Below, piece by piece: positions 6,078 to 10,797 of a stretch of 10,797 nt of DNA. The stretch's first letter is position 1. Every line of letters starts with the position of its first letter. Source of the DNA: Erysipelotrichaceae bacterium (GTDB lineage Bacteria; Bacillota_I; Bacilli_A; Erysipelotrichales; Erysipelotrichaceae). The notes beneath the pieces are model-generated. The model was given only the letters and a program-made list of their open reading frames with translations. It was not told where the DNA came from and did no database searches. The position numbers and the translations under genes were made by a program. The stretch is taken from NCBI GenBank assembly GCA_024681275.1, contig JAILBD010000122.1, positions 1-10,797 of the forward strand, in the 5' to 3' direction.

Positions 6078-7012
6078 GCTAATTCGATCAGTTTTATGGC
6101 CAGAGGTTCATCGACGACCAGGATGTCGGCGTAGGAGCCTCTCAAGACAGCCAGGGTCGCTTCGGCTTTCTCGGCTGTCGCGCTTAAAACGATAGACAGA
6201 GGCACTTTCCTGACCGTCTCCAGAGGAGTCGATATGGAATAGATGTCCTCAACTTCGATCTCTTCCCCATCCGCTCCGATGTAGCGGCCGGAGAAGGAGG
6301 CGACAGCTCCCTTGTCACTGAAACGGGAAAGGTCGTAGCTGTCAAAATAACCGGACTGATAAACGGCGTTCTTCCTGTCATCGGAGGAACCGACACCGTT
6401 GACGCAGATGTCGACTTTGGAAGCTTTCCTGAGGGAGTCTGCGATCATCGGTTCGTTGATCAGATACTGATAGACCTCCTTTCCCTTCACAAAGAGCGGG
6501 GAATTGATGGACGAATAGGTACCGTGGAACTTGCGGGCCAGTCGCTGGGCGGCTGAGAAGCCGTCGATCGCCGGATTGCCCATGGTCATGCATCCGACCA
6601 TCTGGGCGACGTTGTTGCCGGTGAAATCGTCAGGGTCGACCGCTTCGATAAAGGCGTTGATGGCCCTGCCCCAGGAGATTCCCAGAGTCATGCCCGGTTC
6701 CATGAAGCCTGATAAGAGGGCTGCAGTGGCTTTGCCGCAGATCCCGATGGATTTGTCAAAGTCGAAATCAGATGAAACGACGACCGCATCCTTGAGACCA
6801 TAGGCTTTCCGCAGTCTGTTGGAGAGCTTGCTGTTCTTGAGGACGGAGGTCTCGATCACGATCTTCACGACGCCCTGTTTCTTGGCATCTTCGATGAGCC
6901 TGGAGACAGTCGGACGGGAAGCGCCGATGATCGAGCCGATCTCCTGCTGAGAGAGGCCGCGTTCGTAATATAACTCAGCTACGTATTCAAGTAGATTATC
7001 GTTTCTGTTCAT
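6068..7012 (-). CDS. SorC-family sugar-responsive transcriptional regulator
   Basis: This 314-residue protein has an N-terminal helix-turn-helix (YYERGLSQQEIGSIIGASRPTVSRLIEDAKKQGVV, about 15-49) followed by the phosphosugar-binding SorC domain, which has an isomerase-like fold. Typical elements are LGISWGRAINAF, the GNPAIDGFSAAQRLARKF stretch and ICVNGVGSSDD. Family members are tetramers that bind DNA and release or reposition on binding a phosphorylated sugar from the pathway they control. The gene lies between the dehydrogenase and the PTS operon and diverges from the latter with only 35 bases between starts. The likely targets are that gap and the 4794-5005 control region. An in-frame TGA two codons upstream fixes the ATG as the earliest possible start. 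There is no Shine-Dalgarno sequence, and a TATAAT lies 6 bases before the ATG, so a leaderless mRNA is possible. Confidence 0.92.
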   Translation of the reverse strand: MNRNDNLLEYVAELYYERGLSQQEIGSIIGASRPTVSRLIEDAKKQGVVKIVIETSVLKNSKLSNRLRKAYGLKDAVVVSSDFDFDKSIGICGKATAALLSGFMEPGMTLGISWGRAINAFIEAVDPDDFTGNNVAQMVGCMTMGNPAIDGFSAAQRLARKFHGTYSSINSPLFVKGKEVYQYLINEPMIADSLRKASKVDICVNGVGSSDDRKNAVYQSGYFDSYDLSRFSDKGAVASFSGRYIGADGEEIEVEDIYSISTPLETVRKVPLSIVLSATAEKAEATLAVLRGSYADILVVDEPLAIKLIELAKK

Positions 7013-7018
7013 AAGTCA

Positions 7019-7024
7019 ATTATA
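7019..7024 (-). promoter_or_regulatory. Candidate -10 element for the SorC gene, very close to its ATG
   Basis: The minus strand reads TATAAT (7024-7019), six bases before the ATG at 7012. Normal spacing from -10 to the start site would put transcription initiation at or beside the A of the ATG. No good -35 is seen 16-18 bases upstream. It also lies in the leader of the divergent HPr gene, so the two transcription units overlap here. Confidence 0.45.
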
Positions 7025-7047
7025 GCTAAAAACAAGGAGATATTGAT

Positions 7048-7311
7048 ATGGTGAGCCAAGAATTTACAGTAAAGAATCCGACCGGCATCCACGCCAGGCC
7101 TGCAAGCATGCTGGTGATGCTGTGCAATAAACTGCCAGGTGAGATCAAGATCACGACAGACAAAGAAAAGACAGTCAATCCCAGAGCCATCCTGTCAGTC
7201 CTGATGGGCGGCATGAACAAGGGCACGAAGATCACGGTCGAAGTGTCAGGGGAGAATGAAGAGGATTCCCTGAAGCAGATCATCGAGCTGCTTGAGAGTT
7301 TTGAGGAGTAG
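7048..7311 (+). CDS. HPr-like PTS phosphocarrier protein
   Basis: This 87-residue protein has HPr length and fold features. MVSQEFTVKNPTGIHARPAS carries the phosphorylated H15 and the conserved R17 exactly where HPr has them. It should accept phosphate from Enzyme I at H15 and pass it to the EIIA encoded next. The regulatory segment, usually VNxKSIMGVM in Firmicutes with Ser46, here reads VNPRAILSVLMGG (43-55): Ala stands at the Ser position, so phosphorylation by HPr kinase is unlikely. It may therefore be a dedicated phosphocarrier outside carbon catabolite control, rather than the cell's main HPr. It is the first gene of the PTS operon, with AAGGAG 8 bases before the ATG. The end of its coding region carries the GAGGAG used by the EIIA gene, which starts 2 bases after its stop. 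A start at the next codon (GTG) is possible but less well spaced. Confidence 0.92.
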   Translation: MVSQEFTVKNPTGIHARPASMLVMLCNKLPGEIKITTDKEKTVNPRAILSVLMGGMNKGTKITVEVSGENEEDSLKQIIELLESFEE

Positions 7312-7313
7312 AA

Positions 7314-7772
7314 ATGGAACAGGCAATTTACAGAGAACTGATCATGACCGATGTCGATGCCAAGGATGCGGAAGACGCACTCAGGCAGGTCGGTCAGCTG
7401 TTTCTGAAGAACGGTTTCGTCAAAGACAGCTATATCGATGCGGTCGTGGAGAGGGAAAAGGTCTTTGCGACAGGGCTGGAACTGGAGGGGATCTCCATCG
7501 CCATGCCGCACACCGATATCATCCATGTCAACAAGCCGGGCGTCACAGTCGCCAAGCTGAGTCATCCGGTCGAGTTCGAGCACATGGGCGAGCCGGGCAG
7601 GAAGGTCAATGCGGAGATGCTGTTCATGATGGCGATCACCAATCCGGAGGATCAGATCGGAACCATCATGAGAGTGCTGGGAAGTTTCCAGAACAAGGAA
7701 GCGCTGGAGGCTTTCAAGGCAGCCAAGACGGAAGATGAGATCTATGAGGCTGCCGCAAAATATATCGGTTAA
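7314..7772 (+). CDS. PTS EIIA component, mannitol/fructose (EIIA-2) superfamily, galactitol type
   Basis: This 152-residue protein is an EIIA domain of the PTS_EIIA_2 superfamily, to which GatA, FruA and the mannitol EIIA belong. The active-site region ISIAMPHTDIIHV contains H66, the expected phosphohistidine. The preceding VVEREKVFATGLELEG (44-59) is the family's usual lead-in to the active site, and the C-terminal TEDEIYEAAAKYI helix is typical. It should transfer phosphate from an HPr, probably the one encoded immediately upstream, to the EIIB. Translation initiates from GAGGAG within the end of the HPr gene, suggesting coupled translation. A 51-base gap follows before EIIB, containing a small CCTC-TGAT-GAGG hairpin with no T-tail. 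The neighbouring EIIB and EIIC are galactitol-type, which sets the family assignment. Confidence 0.92.
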   Translation: MEQAIYRELIMTDVDAKDAEDALRQVGQLFLKNGFVKDSYIDAVVEREKVFATGLELEGISIAMPHTDIIHVNKPGVTVAKLSHPVEFEHMGEPGRKVNAEMLFMMAITNPEDQIGTIMRVLGSFQNKEALEAFKAAKTEDEIYEAAAKYIG

Positions 7773-7823
7773 TACCTCTGATGAGGAATTAATAAATAGC
7801 AATAATATAAGGAGGAATTTGAA

Positions 7824-8123
7824 ATGAAAACATGTACGGTCGTCACAGTATGTGGTTCAGGTGTCGTCACTTCTTCTATGATCGCTTTGAAGATCAAGGA
7901 GCAGCTGAGAGACAGAGGTTGGGATGCTACGATGTATGAAGCAAGCCCGGTCAGCCTGAATTCTGTCATTACCGGCAAAAACATCGATGTGATCGTCTGC
8001 GCATCACCGGTCACGGAAGATGTGGGCATTCCTAAGGTAAAGGGAATGGGCATGGTGACCGGAATGGGTGAAGAAAAAGTCATCAATTCCATCATCGAAG
8101 TTCTGGAAGAGAAGTACAAATAA
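7824..8123 (+). CDS. PTS EIIB component, galactitol family
   Basis: This 99-residue protein is a free-standing EIIB of the GatB type. The phosphocysteine loop TVCGSGVVTSSM puts C10 directly after the first strand, the usual CGxGxxTS arrangement. The rest (KIKEQLRDRGWDATMYEASP, then IDVIVCASPV) follows the alternating strand-helix pattern of lactose/galactitol EIIB proteins. C10 should take phosphate from H66 of the EIIA and give it to the sugar as it passes through the EIIC. The start is supported by AAGGAGG (7809-7815) 8 bases before the ATG. A 70-base gap with no clear structure separates it from EIIC. Confidence 0.92.
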   Translation: MKTCTVVTVCGSGVVTSSMIALKIKEQLRDRGWDATMYEASPVSLNSVITGKNIDVIVCASPVTEDVGIPKVKGMGMVTGMGEEKVINSIIEVLEEKYK

Positions 8124-8193
8124 GTTCAGGTCGTTCTTGTCGTTTACCACATTTTAAGAGAAGATTTCAAATTATTAGAAGGGGGAAATTATT

Positions 8194-9606
8194 TTGGAAG
8201 CTTTTTTAAACGCGTTATCTAATGTGTTCAGTGCTTTCGGTTCCGGTGTCATCATCCCTATCATCCTTTTCGTTTTGTCAAAGGCTATGGGTGTCGACAC
8301 AAAGAAGGCATTCAACTCCGCACTCCTGTGTGGTGTTGGTCTGACAGGTTTTAACCTCGTCATCAACTCTTATTCCGGTGTCATCGCTCCGGTCGTTCAG
8401 TCAATGGTCGACAACTCAGGTGTCAACCTTCCTGCTCTGGATACCGGCTGGCAGTCAACATCAGTCATCGCTTACTCCACTACAGTAGGCGTCCTGTTCA
8501 TCGGTGTTGCGATCGCTTTACAGCTGATCCTGTTCTTCGTCGGTTATACCGATGTCTTCATGGCTTCTGACCTCTGGAACAACTATTCCTTCATGGTCTG
8601 GGGTTCCATGTTATATGCTTTGACAAAGAACATGTTACTGGCTATGGCTCTGATGGTCGTCCAGCTGTTCTACATCCTGCTCTTCTCTGAGATGTGCGCT
8701 GTACGTTGGGGCACATACTACGAGTATGACGGATGCTGTATGACAGCTCCGCACCACCTCGAGTCCTTCCCGTTCGCAGTCTGCATGGACTGGATCCTGA
8801 CGAAACTCGGTTTCAACAAGATCAAGATCAACGCTGCCGCTTTACAGAAGAGACTGGGCTTACTTGGTGAACCAATGATGATCGGCTTGATCGTCGGTCT
8901 TCTGATCGGTATCATCGGCGAAGCTCCGTTCCTCTTTGGTGAGAATGCTCTGAATGCCTGGGGTACTGCTTTAGGCGCTGCTATCAACACAGCTGCTATC
9001 ATGGCCGTCTTCCCTAAGGTCGCTGCGATCTTCGCTTCAGCATTCACTTCAATGTCAGACGCTTACAAGCAGAGAGCTGCTTCAGCTGCCAAGAACAGAA
9101 GATGGTTCCTGTCAGTCAATGACGCCTGCGGTTATGGTGAGACGAACACACTGGTTACCGGTGTTGTCCTGATCCCTATCATGCTGGTACTGTCATTCTT
9201 CCTGCCGGGCAACATCATCCTTCCGATGGCTGACCTCTGTGCTCTTCCATACATGGTCGAGGTCTTCGTATGTATCTCCAACGGTAACATTGCGAAGTCT
9301 CTGGTCATGGGTGCGATCTGGTTCTCACTTGGCTTGATCGTCACTTCTCAGCTGGCTCCGATCTTCACGCAGGTCGCTGTTGAGGCCGGTTTCCAGCTCC
9401 CACAGGCAGGTGTCTATGTATGCTCATTCGGTATCCTTTGCCACCCATTGATCTGTGGTTTATTCTATGTTTTCTATTCACAGAATCTCATTCTGATCCT
9501 GGTCACTATCGCACTTTACGTTGCTTTATACATCTGGTTCAGAGGAAACAAACAGAAAGTTTACGACTATCTCGAGAACAACGCTGCAGCTTATACTGCT
9601 GAGTAA
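8194..9606 (+). CDS. PTS EIIC component, galactitol family (membrane permease)
   Basis: This 470-residue, strongly hydrophobic protein is the membrane channel of the PTS. It has about ten hydrophobic segments, for example GVIIPIILFVLS, VGVLFIGVAIALQLILFFVG, MIGLIVGLLIGIIGEAPF, VVLIPIMLVLSFFLPG and LILILVTIALYVALYIWF. GatC-like landmarks are KKAFNSALLCGVGLTGF, MVDNSGVNLPALDTGW and the DGCCMTAPHHLESFPF loop, equivalent to the GVTxPH region of GatC. Length is close to E. coli GatC (about 450). It would import a hexitol, pentitol or related sugar and present it to phospho-EIIB. The start is TTG, chosen because AAGGGGG (8179-8185) lies 8 bases upstream and the protein begins there as in GatC. Codon choice (more GCT, TTA, GGT and TCA) is visibly less GC-rich than in neighbouring genes, which may reflect expression level or membrane-protein composition. 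Substrate not identifiable. Confidence 0.92.
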   Translation: MEAFLNALSNVFSAFGSGVIIPIILFVLSKAMGVDTKKAFNSALLCGVGLTGFNLVINSYSGVIAPVVQSMVDNSGVNLPALDTGWQSTSVIAYSTTVGVLFIGVAIALQLILFFVGYTDVFMASDLWNNYSFMVWGSMLYALTKNMLLAMALMVVQLFYILLFSEMCAVRWGTYYEYDGCCMTAPHHLESFPFAVCMDWILTKLGFNKIKINAAALQKRLGLLGEPMMIGLIVGLLIGIIGEAPFLFGENALNAWGTALGAAINTAAIMAVFPKVAAIFASAFTSMSDAYKQRAASAAKNRRWFLSVNDACGYGETNTLVTGVVLIPIMLVLSFFLPGNIILPMADLCALPYMVEVFVCISNGNIAKSLVMGAIWFSLGLIVTSQLAPIFTQVAVEAGFQLPQAGVYVCSFGILCHPLICGLFYVFYSQNLILILVTIALYVALYIWFRGNKQKVYDYLENNAAAYTAE

Positions 9607-9637
9607 AGTTGATTTTCGGTAAACACAAGAGCTGAAT

Positions 9638-9674
9638 AGGGGCTATTGCTATGAAAATAGCGATAGCCCTTTCT
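9638..9674 (+). terminator. Long hairpin with GAAA loop between EIIC and the dehydrogenase (partial terminator or stability element)
   Basis: Positions 9638-9652 and 9657-9671 form about 15 pairs with two G-T wobbles, closed by a GAAA tetraloop and followed by TTTCTATTAATTT. The tail is interrupted, so termination is likely incomplete. The next gene has a good binding site but no clear promoter of its own, so this hairpin probably lowers its expression relative to the PTS genes or protects the 3' end of the PTS mRNA. Confidence 0.7.
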
Positions 9675-9696
9675 ATTAATTTAGGAGGTGCCTCAA

Positions 9697-10782
9697 ATGC
9701 TGGATCATCTGAAAGAAGAAGGTCAGGTCGTCCTGGTCGTCAACGATACCTACATGGATATCGATGTCATGTGCGATGCGATCGTTCAAAGCAGCATCAA
9801 TGCCAAAGAGATCAGAAGGTGTACGTTTGGTCCTAAGGACAAGGGCGATTTCGCCACGATACAGCTGGAACTGGAGACCAACGGTCCCGAGAACATCGCG
9901 ATCGGGGATGAGATCTATGAACAGATCGAGGATGCGGATGTCCTTTTCATCCATTTCTGTCCGGTCTCGGAAAAGCTGCTGGAAAAAGCGAAACATCTGA
10001 AACTGATCATGACCAACCGCGGCGGTGTCGAACACATCAATGTTCCGGCTGCTTCAAAGAGGAATATCCCTGTCGTCAACTGCATCCGCAATGCGGAAGC
10101 GGTCTGTGAATTTGCGATCGGACTGATGATCGATCTTTCCAGAGATATCTCCCTGGCCAACCGTTCCCTGCACGAGGGAGGCTGGCAGAGGGAATTCTAC
10201 AACACTTCCTTTCAGAGGACCCTGTCCAATTCCAAGGTCGGTCTGATCGGTCTGGGCAATGTCGGCTGTCTGCTGGCAAGAAAGCTGCTCGCTCTGGGTG
10301 TGGAAGTCCTGGCTTATGATGCGTTCACCGATGAGGAGATGCTGAAGAAAAAGAGGATCGGCGAAGTGAAGCTCTGCAAGAACGTCGATGATCTTCTGAA
10401 GGAGGCGGATTTCGTTTCCCTGCATCTGCGTCTGGTGAAGGAAACGGAAAACTGGTTCGATATGGACAAGATCAGGAAGATGAAGAAGACGGCATACCTG
10501 CTGAATACAGCCAGAGGAGGCATACTCGATTACGACGATCTCAGGATCGCTTTGAAAGAAGGATATATCGCGGGTGCGGCATTGGATGTCTTCGACCATG
10601 AGCCGCCTGTGGAAGATGATCCGCTGAAGCAGATGGACAATGTCGTCATGACGTCCCATCTGGGCGGAACGACACTGGATTCCTTTGGTCTGTCGCCTTA
10701 TCTGGCAGCCAAGGATGTCACTGCGATCATCGAAGAGGATGTGACAGAGCGCATCGTGAATCTGAAGCAGATCACGATCTGA
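9697..10782 (+). CDS. D-isomer-specific 2-hydroxyacid dehydrogenase (phosphoglycerate dehydrogenase-like)
   Basis: This 361-residue protein belongs to the NAD-dependent D-2-hydroxyacid dehydrogenase family. The Rossmann loop VGLIGLGNVGC holds GLGNVG (185-190), and D208 in LAYDAF is the NAD-selecting acidic residue. The catalytic triad is R273 (NTARGG), E302 (DHEPP) and H321 (SHLGG), all in standard context. The reaction is interconversion of a 2-oxo acid and a D-2-hydroxy acid; the substrate could be phosphorylated or not. It is somewhat longer than the usual 310-330 residues, mainly in the N-terminal substrate domain. The ATG at 9697 is chosen because AGGAGG (9683-9688) is 8 bases upstream; an in-frame GTG at 9688 overlaps that site and is not usable. 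It follows the PTS genes after a hairpin and is tightly followed by another binding site, so it begins or continues an operon running off the right edge. Confidence 0.9.
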   Translation: MLDHLKEEGQVVLVVNDTYMDIDVMCDAIVQSSINAKEIRRCTFGPKDKGDFATIQLELETNGPENIAIGDEIYEQIEDADVLFIHFCPVSEKLLEKAKHLKLIMTNRGGVEHINVPAASKRNIPVVNCIRNAEAVCEFAIGLMIDLSRDISLANRSLHEGGWQREFYNTSFQRTLSNSKVGLIGLGNVGCLLARKLLALGVEVLAYDAFTDEEMLKKKRIGEVKLCKNVDDLLKEADFVSLHLRLVKETENWFDMDKIRKMKKTAYLLNTARGGILDYDDLRIALKEGYIAGAALDVFDHEPPVEDDPLKQMDNVVMTSHLGGTTLDSFGLSPYLAAKDVTAIIEEDVTERIVNLKQITI

Positions 10783-10785
10783 AAA

Positions 10786-10797
10786 AAGGAGAAGGAT
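10786..10797 (+). promoter_or_regulatory. Ribosome binding site of a gene beyond the window
   Basis: AAGGAG (10786-10791) lies 3 bases after the dehydrogenase stop codon. The last two bases are AT and could be the first two of an ATG. At least one more co-transcribed gene is therefore expected to the right. Confidence 0.6.

Noticed and set aside
7010..7016. Heptamer CATAAGT shared with 4885-4891 in the other control region, as a common SorC operator
   Set aside because: A shared heptamer between two regions of this size is expected quite often by chance, and the flanking bases do not match.
7775..7786. CCTC-TGAT-GAGG hairpin between EIIA and EIIB as a terminator
   Set aside because: Only four pairs and no T-tail; too weak to call.
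8124..8193. Possible riboswitch or promoter in the EIIB-EIIC gap
   Set aside because: No stable stem, terminator or paired -35/-10 elements seen; probably plain intercistronic sequence.
9688..9699. GTG start at 9688 for the D-2-hydroxyacid dehydrogenase, adding three residues
   Set aside because: The GTG overlaps the AGGAGG binding site; the ATG at 9697 is spaced 8 bases from it.
10054..10659. A 201-codon minus-strand frame opposite the D-2-hydroxyacid dehydrogenase
   Set aside because: Shadow of a confidently assigned gene; no motifs.

Overview
The window comes from a bacterium, most likely a member of the Bacillota (Firmicutes). The evidence is strong AAGGAGG/AAGGGGG ribosome binding sites, tight operons, intrinsic terminators with T-tails, sigma-A-type promoters, a SorC-family regulator and a phosphotransferase system (PTS) with its own HPr. 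Base composition is roughly balanced (by eye a little above 50 % G+C), so it is not a typical AT-rich Clostridium or Lactobacillus. A gut Erysipelotrichia or Clostridia member would fit, but that is a guess. No mobile elements, CRISPR arrays, tRNAs or rRNAs were seen.

Layout: (1) 1-2098, plus strand: the 3' part of a BtpA/SgcQ-family TIM-barrel gene ending at a terminator, then a separately transcribed GT4-family glycosyltransferase. (2) 2103-4793, minus strand: a three-gene operon encoding the N- and C-terminal halves of a split transketolase and an AraD/FucA-like class II aldolase/epimerase. (3) 4794-5005: a divergent control region with two well-formed, oppositely oriented promoters and an inverted repeat between them. 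(4) 5006-6052, plus strand: a zinc-dependent polyol/alcohol dehydrogenase, convergent with (5) 6068-7012, minus strand: a SorC-type sugar-responsive regulator. (6) 7048-10797, plus strand: HPr-like protein, EIIA, EIIB and EIIC of a galactitol-family PTS, a long hairpin, a D-2-hydroxyacid dehydrogenase, and the ribosome binding site of a further gene beyond the window.

Read together, parts 2-6 look like one carbohydrate-utilisation locus. A galactitol/pentitol-type PTS would import and phosphorylate a sugar or polyol. The dehydrogenase would oxidise a hydroxyl to a keto group. The split transketolase and the class II aldolase/epimerase would rearrange or cleave the ketose phosphate and feed central metabolism, and the SorC protein would sense a phosphorylated intermediate. 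The substrate cannot be named from sequence. Several proteins depart from their textbook relatives at specific residues: the transketolase N-half lacks the usual early substrate His, the AraD-like protein has Asn where AraD has its catalytic Asp, the HPr lacks the regulatory Ser, and the dehydrogenase lacks the NAD-selecting Asp. This makes an undescribed pathway plausible.
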